A stretch of 64,000 nt of DNA from Xylanimonas ulmi. Lineage in GTDB: Bacteria; Actinomycetota; Actinomycetes; Actinomycetales; Cellulomonadaceae. Numbering within the stretch: position 1 is the first letter of the stretch; each line of letters opens with the position of its first letter. The stretch lies in the NCBI RefSeq assembly GCF_004216535.1, contig NZ_SGWX01000001.1, positions 1,922,001-1,986,000 of the forward strand, in the 5' to 3' direction. The notes beneath the pieces were generated by a model. That model did no database searches. It saw only the letters and a program-made list of their open reading frames with translations, and was not told where the DNA came from. The position numbers and the translations under genes are program-made. Below, piece by piece: positions 35,709 through 44,085 of this stretch.

Positions 35709-36309
35709 GCTGAGCGAGCGTGATGGCGGCTCGTCCGCGACGACGCTCGACAGCCCCCCGGTCGTCGTCAAGGTGGTCGTCGCCGGTGGGTTCTCAGTGG
35801 GCAAGACGACATTCATCGGCTCGATCTCCGACATCGACCCGATCAGCACCGAGGCCTCGATGACGGACCGGTCACTGGGGGTCGACGACGCGGGCGGCCT
35901 GACCGACCGCAAGGTGGCCACGACGGTCGCGCTGGACTTCGGTCGCATCGCGCTGCCCGGGCGGCTGTGGCTGTACCTGTTCGGCACCCCGGGTCAGGAC
36001 CGGTTCGCCGTGATGTGGGACGACCTGACCCGGGGTGCGGTGGGCGCCGTCGTCCTGGTGGACACCCAGCGCCTCGAGCAGAGCTTCACCGCGATCAACT
36101 ACTTCGAGTCGCGCAACGTGCCGTTCGTCGTCGCCGTGAACTGCTTCGACGGGCTCGCGCGGCACAGCCTCGACGCGGTGCGTGAGGCCCTGGCCATGCC
36201 GGCCGAGGTGCCCGTGGTCTACACCGACGCCCGCTCGCGCGAGGCGACCAAGGAGACCCTGGTCCGCCTCGTCCGGCACGCGATGGACAGGCTCCGGAAT
36301 GCGCGCTGA
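35689..36309 (+). CDS. Ras-like small GTPase (CvnD-type, MglA-like)
   Basis: A 206-residue GTPase. G1 is GGFSVGKTTF (33-42), G3 is FGTPGQDRF, and the G4 position reads NCFD instead of NKxD, a common conservon variant (NxFD). It is expected to cycle between GTP and GDP forms under control of the roadblock protein. ATG 35689 lies inside the DUF742 gene; a TTG one codon upstream is an alternative. The next gene starts 11 bases before its stop. Placement directly ahead of pilus genes suggests control of pilus assembly, by analogy to MglA. Confidence 0.9.
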   Translation: MESASSELSERDGGSSATTLDSPPVVVKVVVAGGFSVGKTTFIGSISDIDPISTEASMTDRSLGVDDAGGLTDRKVATTVALDFGRIALPGRLWLYLFGTPGQDRFAVMWDDLTRGAVGAVVLVDTQRLEQSFTAINYFESRNVPFVVAVNCFDGLARHSLDAVREALAMPAEVPVVYTDARSREATKETLVRLVRHAMDRLRNAR

Positions 36310-37666
36310 CGGCATGTCCCTTCAGGGGGAGGGGCGCTGGATCGCTCCCGGAGAGCTGTTCTTCTCGATCACCGACCGTCAGGGGCGCATCGTCGCGTCC
36401 AACTCCGTCTTCGAGCGCCTCTCGGCCTACGGCCGGGACGAGTTGATGGGCGCGCCTCACAACATCATCCGGCACCCCGAGATGCCGGGCGGCGCGTTCC
36501 ACCTCATGTGGGACACGCTGCTGTCCGGCCGTCCGTTCGCGGCGTACGTGCGCAACCTCGCCAAGGACCGCGTGCCCTACGACGTGTTCGCGACCGTGAC
36601 GCCGCTCGGCGACGGGTTCTTGTCGGTGCGCAGCGCGCCGCAGTCCGCCGCCCTGCGCGCGGCGGCCTACGACCTCTACGCCGAGGTCGCCCCCCTGGAG
36701 CGCGAGCGCCGGGACGAGGGCGCCTCGGCCGCCGCAGCCGCCGCGCACGGGGCGGAGCAGCTCGCCGCGCGCCTCGCCGCGCTGGGCTTCGCCTCCTATG
36801 ACGAGTTCATGTACTCGGCCCTGCCGACCGAGGTTGTGGCGCGCGTGGCCGTGTCGGGGCCCCGGCGCCCGTCGACCGACCCGGGCACGGTCGGGCGCAT
36901 CCTCGCGGCGGCGCTCGACATCGACTCCGGGCTGGTCGCCGCGATGGACCGCCTCGACGCCCTGGAGCGGCTGGTCGAGAGCCTGCGGGCGGCCTCCTGC
37001 GAGGCGTCGACGACGGCGTCGGAGCTGCTGGAGGTCACCCGCCTGGCCGACGTCGCCTCCCAGCGTGTGGAGGCCTCGGCGCCGGTGCTGCGCCGCACCA
37101 CGCAGGCGATGACGTCGCTCGTGGGCGGGCTGACCGTGACCCTGACGGCGCTGTCGGGCGAGTTGACCGCCGTGCGCCTGGCCGTCATGGAGCAGCGCTT
37201 CCTGATCGCCCTGGCGCGGCTGCACAACGACATGGTCATCCTGTTCGCGCAGGAGGTGCTGCAGGGCCGGGCCCCGCAGCAGGCCCTCGGGTACGTGCGC
37301 GCGCTGTGCGAGACCCTGAGCGACGACCTGAGCCGAATGGCGGACGCCGCGGAGGCGACCTCACGGCGCCTGGGCCTGATCCGCCAGGACGTCGACCGCG
37401 CCCGCGAGGAGCTTGAGGGCTACCGCGTGTTCCTGAGCACCTGGCGCATCCAGGTGCCGCGTTACGGAGTCGCGAGGCAGGTCGGCCCGCACGTCGGCCC
37501 GATCGACTCGCACCTGCGTCGGGGGCACGACCGCATCGCCGACCTGCGGGCGCTCGCCCAGCAGTGCGAGGCGAACGCCACGCCGGTCGACACCGGCGAG
37601 CTGGTCGGCCCCGTCTGGCGGATCCTCGAGTCCGCCGGCGCCGCGATCGGGGGGTGGCGACCGTGA
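36299..37666 (+). CDS. Aer-like PAS domain protein
   Basis: A 455-residue soluble protein. Residues ~15-110 are an Aer-type PAS domain: NSVFERLSAYGRDELMG, then APHNIIRHPEMPGGAFHLMW, then a KDRVPYDVFATVTPL strand. In Aer this domain binds FAD and senses redox state. The remaining ~340 residues are helical/coiled with no HAMP, chemoreceptor, kinase or GGDEF domain. It overlaps the GTPase gene upstream by 11 bases and pilB downstream by 4. ATG 36299 is chosen; ATG 36314 is an alternative. It likely links energy or oxygen status to the GTPase or pilus motor, by inference. Confidence 0.83.
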   Translation: MRADGMSLQGEGRWIAPGELFFSITDRQGRIVASNSVFERLSAYGRDELMGAPHNIIRHPEMPGGAFHLMWDTLLSGRPFAAYVRNLAKDRVPYDVFATVTPLGDGFLSVRSAPQSAALRAAAYDLYAEVAPLERERRDEGASAAAAAAHGAEQLAARLAALGFASYDEFMYSALPTEVVARVAVSGPRRPSTDPGTVGRILAAALDIDSGLVAAMDRLDALERLVESLRAASCEASTTASELLEVTRLADVASQRVEASAPVLRRTTQAMTSLVGGLTVTLTALSGELTAVRLAVMEQRFLIALARLHNDMVILFAQEVLQGRAPQQALGYVRALCETLSDDLSRMADAAEATSRRLGLIRQDVDRAREELEGYRVFLSTWRIQVPRYGVARQVGPHVGPIDSHLRRGHDRIADLRALAQQCEANATPVDTGELVGPVWRILESAGAAIGGWRP

Positions 37667-39336
37667 GCCGGCTGACCGACGTCCTGGTCGGACGCGGACT
37701 CGTCGCGCCCGAGACGCTCGCGCGCGCTCAGGCGGCGCACGAGCGCAACGGGCGTGGCCTGGTCCAGACGCTCCTCGACGACGGCACGGTCAGCGAGCAG
37801 GCCATGCTCGCGACCCTGGCCGAGCAGGCGGGGATGCCGTTCGTCGACCTCGACGCCGAGCCCGTGGACCCCGAGACGGCCAACCTGCTGCCCGATTACG
37901 TGTGCCGCCGCCACACGATTCTGCCGATCGGCCACGACGGCGACACGGTCCTGATCGCGACTGCGGACCCCGGCAACGTGCTCGCCCTCGACGACGCGAA
38001 GGCCCTGCTCGCCGTCTCCGTCTCCCCCGTCCTGGCGACGCCGACGGCGTTGCGCAACGCCATCAGCCGCTACCTGCGCTCGGACACGGAGATCGCCGGC
38101 ATCGCGCACTCGCTCGGCGCCGCGGCCGCGGGCGACGAGCTCGACCTGTCGCGCGTGGGCGACTCGGTCGCCGCCGACAGCCCCGTGGTGCGGTATGTCG
38201 ACCTGCTGGTCCGCCAGGCGATCTCCGACCGCGCCAGCGACATCCACATCGAGCCCACCGAGCACGACGTGCGGGTGCGCTACCGCATCGACGGCGTGCT
38301 GCACGAGACGCAGCGCGCGCCGCGGCAGATCAGCGGGGGCGTCATCTCGCGCGTCAAAATCCTGGCCGATGTCGATATCGCGGAGAAGCGCAAGCCGCAA
38401 GACGGGCGCATGTCGGTGGTGCACGACGGAAAGAAGGTCGACCTGCGCGTGGCGACATTGCCCACGGTGTGGGGCGAGAAGGTCGTCATGCGCATCCTCG
38501 ACAACTCGACGACAAGCCTGGACGTGCGCGACCTCGCCCTTCTCGACGAGAACTTCGAGAAATACCATGCCGCCTACTCCAAGCCCTACGGAATGATCCT
38601 CGTGACGGGTCCGACGGGGTCGGGAAAATCCACGACGCTGTACGCGACCATCAACGCGGTCTCACGCCCCGAGATCAACGTCATCACGGTCGAGGACCCG
38701 GTCGAGTACCGCCTGCCCGGCATCAACCAGGTCCAGGTCAACCCCAAGGCGGGCCTGACGTTCGCCAGCGCGCTGCGGGCGATCCTGCGCTCCGACCCCG
38801 ACGTCGTCCTGCTCGGCGAGGTCCGCGACCACGAGACCGCGCAGATCGCCATCGAGTCGGCGCTCACCGGGCACCTGGTGCTGTCCACACTGCACACCAA
38901 CGACGCGCCGTCCGCGGTCACCCGGCTCGTCGAGATGGGCATCGAGCCCTACCTTGTCGGCTCGGCGCTGGACTGCGTCGTCGCGCAGCGGCTCGCACGC
39001 CGGCTGTGCGAGCGGTGCCGCGCGCCGCACACGCCCACACGCGAGGAGCTGCGCGCCGCGCGGTACCCCGGTTCGGACGACGACCCGATCCCCGAGCTCT
39101 ACCGCCCGGTCGGCTGCGTCGCCTGCTCCGGGACCGGGTACCGCGGCCGCGTCGCGCTCCACGAGGTCATGCCCGTCACCGAGGAGATCGAGTGGCTCGC
39201 CGCCGATCGGGCGTCGGCCGGGACCATCGCCCGGACCGCCCTGAGCCAGGGCATGGTCACGCTGCACGTCGACGGTTGGCGCAAGGCGGCCTCGGGCGTC
39301 ACCTCGGTCGAGGAGATCTTGCGGGTGATCGCATGA
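37663..39336 (+). CDS. pilB: Type IV pilus assembly ATPase
   Basis: The hexameric cytoplasmic motor that powers pilus extension, 557 residues. The N-terminal MshEN-type domain (RLTDVLVGRGLVAPETLARAQ) is followed by the GspE/PilB core: Walker A GPTGSGKST (316-324), Asp box VITVEDPVEYRL, Walker B LLGEVRDHETA and the His box LVLSTLHTNDAPSAV. The zinc site of C449, C452, C485 and C488 is intact. GTG 37663 overlaps the PAS gene stop by 4 bases, and the stop overlaps pilT. Confidence 0.96.
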   Translation: MSRLTDVLVGRGLVAPETLARAQAAHERNGRGLVQTLLDDGTVSEQAMLATLAEQAGMPFVDLDAEPVDPETANLLPDYVCRRHTILPIGHDGDTVLIATADPGNVLALDDAKALLAVSVSPVLATPTALRNAISRYLRSDTEIAGIAHSLGAAAAGDELDLSRVGDSVAADSPVVRYVDLLVRQAISDRASDIHIEPTEHDVRVRYRIDGVLHETQRAPRQISGGVISRVKILADVDIAEKRKPQDGRMSVVHDGKKVDLRVATLPTVWGEKVVMRILDNSTTSLDVRDLALLDENFEKYHAAYSKPYGMILVTGPTGSGKSTTLYATINAVSRPEINVITVEDPVEYRLPGINQVQVNPKAGLTFASALRAILRSDPDVVLLGEVRDHETAQIAIESALTGHLVLSTLHTNDAPSAVTRLVEMGIEPYLVGSALDCVVAQRLARRLCERCRAPHTPTREELRAARYPGSDDDPIPELYRPVGCVACSGTGYRGRVALHEVMPVTEEIEWLAADRASAGTIARTALSQGMVTLHVDGWRKAASGVTSVEEILRVIA

Positions 39337-40436
39337 GTGCCCCGACTCTTGACCTCGACGCGCTGCTGAGCCAGTGCGTGGCGGCCAGCGCGTCCGACGT
39401 CCACCTCGCGGCGGGCATGCCGCCCACGCACCGCGTCGACGGACGCATCTGCGCGGTGCCCGGGTGGCCGGCCCTGACCGACGCCGTCCTGCGCCCGGCG
39501 CTGCTCGCGCTCCTGAGCGAGCAGCAGCGCGATCGCTTCACGCGCGAGCTGGAGCTGGACCTGTCGCACTCGGTCGGCCACGGCGCGAACTTCCGCGTCA
39601 ACTACTACCAGCAGCGTGACGGCCTGGGCGCGGCGTTCCGCCTGATCCCGACCGTCATCAAGCCGCTGCACGAGTTGGGCATCCCGCAGGTGGTGCGGCG
39701 GTTCGCGACGCTGCCGCGGGGCCTGGTGCTCGTGACGGGCCCCACGGGCGCCGGCAAGTCCACCACCATGGCCTCGATCATCGACCTCGCGAACGCCGCG
39801 CGCTGCGACCACATCGTGCTGATCGAGGACCCGATCGAGTTTCTGCACCGCTCGCGGCGCAGCATCATCACGCAGCGCGAGGTCGGCACCGACACCGGCT
39901 CGTTCAAGTCCGCGCTGGTGCACGCCCTGCGCCAGGACCCCGACATCATCGTGATCGGCGAGATGCGCGACGCCGAGACGATGGCGATCGCCCTGCGGGC
40001 GGCGGAGACCGGGCACCTGGTGTTCGGGACGCTGCACACCCAGGACGCCGCCTCCAGCATCGATCGCGTCGTCGACGAGTTCCCCGGCGACCAGCAGGCC
40101 CAGGTCCGCACGCAACTGTCGGCGACGCTGCAGGGCATCGTGTCCCAGACGCTGTGCCGGCGCGCGGACGGGCGCGGCCGCGTCGTCGCCACTGAGATCC
40201 TCGTGGCCACGCCCTCGGTGCGCGCGCTGGTCCGGGACGGGCGGCTCCACCAGCTCTATTCGACGATGCACACGGGCTCCGACCACGGGATGCAGACGCT
40301 CGACCAGAGCCTCGCGGACCTCGTGCGCCGCGGAGAGGTCACGTTCGACGAGGCCGGGGCCAGAGCCCGCCGGCTCGACCAGTTCTCCGAGCTGTGCGGG
40401 CGCAGCGCCCGCATGGTCGCCGGGGCGCAGGTCTGA
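39333..40436 (+). CDS. pilT: Type IV pilus retraction ATPase
   Basis: A 367-residue retraction motor ATPase. Walker A is GPTGAGKST (136-144), Walker B IIVIGEMRDAETMAIAL, His box LVFGTLHTQDAASSIDRVVDEFP. The C-terminal SVRALVRDGRLHQLYSTMHTG segment matches the PilT-specific AIRNLIRE motif, separating it from PilB-type enzymes. ATG 39333 overlaps pilB by 4 bases. Presence of PilT implies pili that retract (twitching, DNA uptake or surface sensing). Confidence 0.95.
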   Translation: MSAPTLDLDALLSQCVAASASDVHLAAGMPPTHRVDGRICAVPGWPALTDAVLRPALLALLSEQQRDRFTRELELDLSHSVGHGANFRVNYYQQRDGLGAAFRLIPTVIKPLHELGIPQVVRRFATLPRGLVLVTGPTGAGKSTTMASIIDLANAARCDHIVLIEDPIEFLHRSRRSIITQREVGTDTGSFKSALVHALRQDPDIIVIGEMRDAETMAIALRAAETGHLVFGTLHTQDAASSIDRVVDEFPGDQQAQVRTQLSATLQGIVSQTLCRRADGRGRVVATEILVATPSVRALVRDGRLHQLYSTMHTGSDHGMQTLDQSLADLVRRGEVTFDEAGARARRLDQFSELCGRSARMVAGAQV

Positions 40437-40443
40437 GGCCGCC

Positions 40444-41658
40444 ATGAGACACACCTTCGAGTACACACTCGTCCAGCCGTCCGGCTCCACCGTCAAAGGC
40501 CGGATCGAGGCGCCCGACGAGCAGGCCGTGGCCGCGCGGCTGCGCGAACTGGGCCTCACCCCGACCCGGATCACCGTGGTCTCCGGCAGTGTGCTGCACC
40601 GCTCGATCACCCTCGGGGAGAGGCGCCCGCGGCCCAAGGACGTCGCGATCGCGCTGCGCCAGCTCGCGACCATGGTCAACGCCGGGCTCTCCCTGCCGCG
40701 GGCGCTCGCAGTGCTGCGCACCCAGACGGCGGGGCAGGCGTTGGAGTCGACCATTCAGTCGGTCGAGCAGGACGTCCGAGACGGTGAGACGCTCTCGCGC
40801 GCGCTCGAACGCCACCCCCGGGTGTTCTCGCCCGTGACGCTTGCGATGGTGCGCTCGGGAGAGACCGGCGGCTACCTCGACGACGTGCTCGCCGCGGTCG
40901 CGACGATCATGGAGAAGGAGATCGCGCTGCGCCGCACGGTGCGCACGGCGATGGTCTACCCGGCCGTCGTGCTGGCCATGGCCCTGCTCGCGGTGGCCGC
41001 GATGCTGCTGTTCATCGTCCCGGTGTTCCAGGAGATGTTCGACGGCCTCGGCGCCGAGCTCCCCTGGGCGACCCAGATGCTCGTCGGCGCCTCTCAGGTC
41101 TTCCGGGTCGCGATCGGCCCGCTGGCGCTCGCGCTGTGCCTGTGCGCCTGGTGGTGGCGGCGCCACCGGACCGACGCCGACGTCCGGGCCAGGCTGGACC
41201 CGGTCAAGCTCCGGACGCCGATCTTCGGCCCCCTGCTGCGCAAGGTGGCGCTGTCCCGGTTCAGCGGCAACCTCGCCACGATGGTCCGCGTCGGCGTGCC
41301 GGTGGTGCCCGCGCTCGCGACGGTCGGGGCCACCAGCGGCAACGTCGTCATCGAGCGGGCCGTCGAACGCGTGCGTGAGGCGGTCCACGACGGTGCGACG
41401 CTCGGCGACGCGATCGCAACCGAGGCGGTCTTCCCGGCGATGCTGCGCCAGATGGTCGCCGTCGGCGAGGACTCGGGCTCGCTCGACACGATGCTCGCCA
41501 AGGTCGCCGACTTCTACGACCAGGAGGTGGAGGCCGCGACCGCCTCGCTCACCAGCGTGCTTGAGCCGCTGCTGATCCTCGTCGTCGGCGTGATCGTCGG
41601 CGCGATGCTGCTGGGCCTGTACATGCCGATCTTCTCGATCTCGGACGCCGTCAACTGA
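40444..41658 (+). CDS. pilC: Type IV pilus inner-membrane platform protein
   Basis: A 404-residue PilC/GspF protein that connects the motor ATPases to the growing pilus. Two T2SSF domains are visible: KDVAIALRQLATMVNAGLSLPRAL...MVRSGETGGYLDDVL, and FSGNLATMVRVGVPVVPAL...MLRQMVAVGEDSGSLDTML. Three membrane helices are seen (AMLLFIVPVFQEMF region, VAIGPLALALCLCAWWW, and LLILVVGVIVGAMLLGLYMPIF). ATG 40444 is 7 bases after pilT. An 89-base gap before pilA contains no gene. Confidence 0.95.
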   Translation: MRHTFEYTLVQPSGSTVKGRIEAPDEQAVAARLRELGLTPTRITVVSGSVLHRSITLGERRPRPKDVAIALRQLATMVNAGLSLPRALAVLRTQTAGQALESTIQSVEQDVRDGETLSRALERHPRVFSPVTLAMVRSGETGGYLDDVLAAVATIMEKEIALRRTVRTAMVYPAVVLAMALLAVAAMLLFIVPVFQEMFDGLGAELPWATQMLVGASQVFRVAIGPLALALCLCAWWWRRHRTDADVRARLDPVKLRTPIFGPLLRKVALSRFSGNLATMVRVGVPVVPALATVGATSGNVVIERAVERVREAVHDGATLGDAIATEAVFPAMLRQMVAVGEDSGSLDTMLAKVADFYDQEVEAATASLTSVLEPLLILVVGVIVGAMLLGLYMPIFSISDAVN

Positions 41659-41747
41659 CGCGCGTCCCCACGAGCCACGGAGCGTCCGCCGGCGACGACC
41701 CGTCGCACCACCCCCGCCGGCAAGTCAGCACCACAAGGAGAACCATC

Positions 41748-42227
41748 GTGAGGCAACACCACCACCGACCGGACAAGGAGGCGGGCTTCTCGCTCGTCGA
41801 ACTGCTGGTCGTGATCATCATCATCGGCATCCTCGCCGCCATCGCGATCCCCCTGTTCCTCAACCAGCGTCAGAAGGCGTACGACACCGCGGCCAAGTCC
41901 GACGTGTCGACGCTCGGCAAGGAGATCGCGACCCTGTGGGTCGACAACAGCCCGACGAGCATCACGGTCACGATCGATGGGACCAGCTACCAGCTCGACT
42001 TCGTGGTTGACACAGGAACGAAGACTCTTGACGTCGGGCCAGTCTCGAATGGCGTCAAGCTTGAGGGAAGCGACACGGGCGTCTCGACGTTCACTGTCGT
42101 TCCTGAGGCCGCCGGCCCCCTCGACCGGATGAGCTGGTGCGTCGGCGTGATCCACCCGCGCGGCCAGGAGAAGAACTGGAAGTACACCGCCTCGGGCGGC
42201 CTGAGCGCGGGCACCTGCACGGCCTAA
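41748..42227 (+). CDS. pilA: Major type IV pilin
   Basis: A 159-residue prepilin. A 13-residue basic leader ends at Gly13 and the mature protein begins FSLVELLVVIIIIGILAAIAIPLF with the conserved Glu5 (E18 of the precursor). A globular beta domain ends in a Cys pair (SWC and GTC near the C-terminus) that can close a D-region loop. GTG 41748 has the strongest ribosome site in the operon (AAGGAG, 8-base spacing) and a hairpin follows the gene, both suiting high expression. The middle of the gene uses less G/C-biased codons than its neighbours. Confidence 0.95.
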   Translation: MRQHHHRPDKEAGFSLVELLVVIIIIGILAAIAIPLFLNQRQKAYDTAAKSDVSTLGKEIATLWVDNSPTSITVTIDGTSYQLDFVVDTGTKTLDVGPVSNGVKLEGSDTGVSTFTVVPEAAGPLDRMSWCVGVIHPRGQEKNWKYTASGGLSAGTCTA

Positions 42228-42245
42228 ACGGTGCCGTAGCCACCC

Positions 42246-42297
42246 GGCGCCGCCTCGGCCGCGAGCGCGCACCGGCCACCACGGCCGGGGCGGCGCC
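42246..42297 (+). terminator. Hairpin after pilA, possible partial terminator
   Basis: Arms 42246-42260 and 42283-42297 pair over 15 positions with one mismatch, 19 bases after the pilA stop. Because pilus genes continue on the same strand, it probably attenuates readthrough or protects pilA mRNA. Confidence 0.5.
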
Positions 42298-42343
42298 ACC
42301 CCCTCCCCCTGCGACACGTCCCCACCCCTGGAGAGGCACGCCC

Positions 42344-43408
42344 ATGTCCCGCCACCCCGCGCCGCCGCACGCGCCGGGTCGGGCCGACGACGCCGGCTCG
42401 ACCCTGGTCGAAGTCGTGCTGGCCGCGCTCCTCCTGGGACTGCTGGCCGTCGTCGGGACGGCCGCCGTCGTCCAGGGTCAGCGCGTCACTGTCGCCAACC
42501 GGGCGCGCGTCGTCGCAGCCCACCTCGCGGCGCGCGAGCTCGACTTCGCCCGTGGGCGACTGGCCGCCACCCCCACCGCAGCCGTCGAGATGGTCGACGA
42601 GGGCGACGTCGTCAACGAGCACCCCGTGGATGAGACGCGCGCGCCCGGCGACCGGGACGCGTACGTCGTCGACGGGATGCGGTACACCGTGCGACGTGTC
42701 GCGCGGCTGCGCGACCTCGGCGCGACGGCCCCGTGTGGCGATGCCGTCATCGGCGCGAGGAGGCTCGCCACCGACGTCGCCGTGACCGTGACCTGGCAGG
42801 ACATGGGGTCCGCGCTCCCGTTCACCCTGCGGCAGATCGTCACGGCGCACCGCGACGCCGCCACCGCCTCGCAGGACGCCCTGGTCGCGGTCACCGTCAC
42901 GGACCACCACGACCAGGGGGTCGAGGGGGTCCGAGCCACGGTGGCCGGCGCCGGTGCGCCGGGGCGCTCCGCGCTGACCGACTCCGCGGGGTGCGCGCTC
43001 GTCGCGGTCGCCGCGCCGCCGTCGGGCGAGGGGATCAACGTGACGCTGACCGCCGAGACCCCGCATGTGGACCCGAGCGGGAACACGGCGCCCTCGCGCG
43101 CGCTGTTCGGGGTGGCGCCATCGCAGATCACCCGGACGGCGTTCACCTACGCCCGCGCCGGGACGCTGCTCATCCACCTGTCCGGCGCCGCCGAGGACAG
43201 CCCCATCACGATCATGCGCCCGGACGGGACCTTGACGATCGCGCTCCCCGACGCCGGATCGGGCGGGGCCCTGATCACCGTGGCCGACGCGTATCCCGGC
43301 ACGTGGGCCGCCTACCCCGGCGCCGCCGGCCTCCCCCCGGGACAGGAGTACCCGAGCGTCACCGTGCTGCCCGGCGAGACGGCGGACCTGCACGTGGTGA
43401 TCCCATGA
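42344..43408 (+). CDS. Minor pilin fused to a beta-sandwich domain
   Basis: A 354-residue prepilin-like protein. An 18-residue leader ends at Gly18, followed by STLVEVVLAALLLGLLAVVG with Glu5 (E23). After the pilin head (~30-190), the region from about residue 180 (VAVTVTDHHDQGVEGVRATVAG...LTDSAGCALVAV) resembles a carboxypeptidase-regulatory/Ig-like beta-sandwich, and a second such stretch follows. Minor pilins of this shape prime assembly and may display a binding domain at the tip. ATG 42344; its stop overlaps the next gene by 4 bases. Confidence 0.83.
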   Translation: MSRHPAPPHAPGRADDAGSTLVEVVLAALLLGLLAVVGTAAVVQGQRVTVANRARVVAAHLAARELDFARGRLAATPTAAVEMVDEGDVVNEHPVDETRAPGDRDAYVVDGMRYTVRRVARLRDLGATAPCGDAVIGARRLATDVAVTVTWQDMGSALPFTLRQIVTAHRDAATASQDALVAVTVTDHHDQGVEGVRATVAGAGAPGRSALTDSAGCALVAVAAPPSGEGINVTLTAETPHVDPSGNTAPSRALFGVAPSQITRTAFTYARAGTLLIHLSGAAEDSPITIMRPDGTLTIALPDAGSGGALITVADAYPGTWAAYPGAAGLPPGQEYPSVTVLPGETADLHVVIP

Positions 43409-44085
43409 CGGCGCGCGCACGCCAACGGGAAGCCGGGGTCACATTGGCCGAGTTGGTCGTCGTCATGATGGTCGGCTCGGTCGTCCTGGCGCTGGTCGGC
43501 GCCCTGACCGTCGGCCTGCTTCGGTCCAACGCGCGCAACCTCGCACGCCAGGAGCAGGTCGACGCCGCGCGGACGGGCGTCTCGTGGCTGTCGCGCAGCC
43601 TGGAGCGGGCCGTGGCGCCCAGTGCGGTGTCCGACCGCCTCACCGGTGACCTCGCCATCCTCGCGGCGAGCGACACCGAACTGCGGTTCTATGCGCTGCT
43701 CGACGACGGCGGATCGGACGTCGAGGCGACCGGGCCGAGCCTGGTGACATTCGCCGTGCTCGACGGCGCCCTGCACCGGATCGTGCGGCGCCCCGACCCG
43801 TCGCCGACAGGGGACTGGACATTCACGTGCGGCGCGACGCAGTGCCCCGACCTGCACGAGGACCTAGTGGTGGCCCGCGGCGTCACCGGTGCGGTGTTCC
43901 GGTACGTCGACCGCGCCGGAGGGCGCCTGCCCGCCGACGCCTCCGCGCGCACCCTGACCGAGGCGGAACGCGCGGCGGTCGCCTCGGTCGAGGTGTCCAT
44001 CGTGATCGCCGACCCCGCCGACCCCGGCGCGACCACCACCGTGCTGGCTCGCGTCTCCCTGCTGGACTACTGGAGCGAACTGTGA
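43405..44085 (+). CDS. Minor pilin (PilW-like)
   Basis: A 226-residue prepilin: an 11-residue leader ends at Gly11, then VTLAELVVVMMVGSVVLALVGAL with Glu5 (E16). The head contains a Cys pair (TFTCGATQCPD). The size and the SWLSRSLERAV region resemble PilW/ComGF-type minor pilins that form the initiation complex. ATG 43405 overlaps the previous stop (ATGA) and the stop overlaps the next start (TGATG), so the three minor components are translationally linked. Confidence 0.85.
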   Translation: MTARARQREAGVTLAELVVVMMVGSVVLALVGALTVGLLRSNARNLARQEQVDAARTGVSWLSRSLERAVAPSAVSDRLTGDLAILAASDTELRFYALLDDGGSDVEATGPSLVTFAVLDGALHRIVRRPDPSPTGDWTFTCGATQCPDLHEDLVVARGVTGAVFRYVDRAGGRLPADASARTLTEAERAAVASVEVSIVIADPADPGATTTVLARVSLLDYWSEL

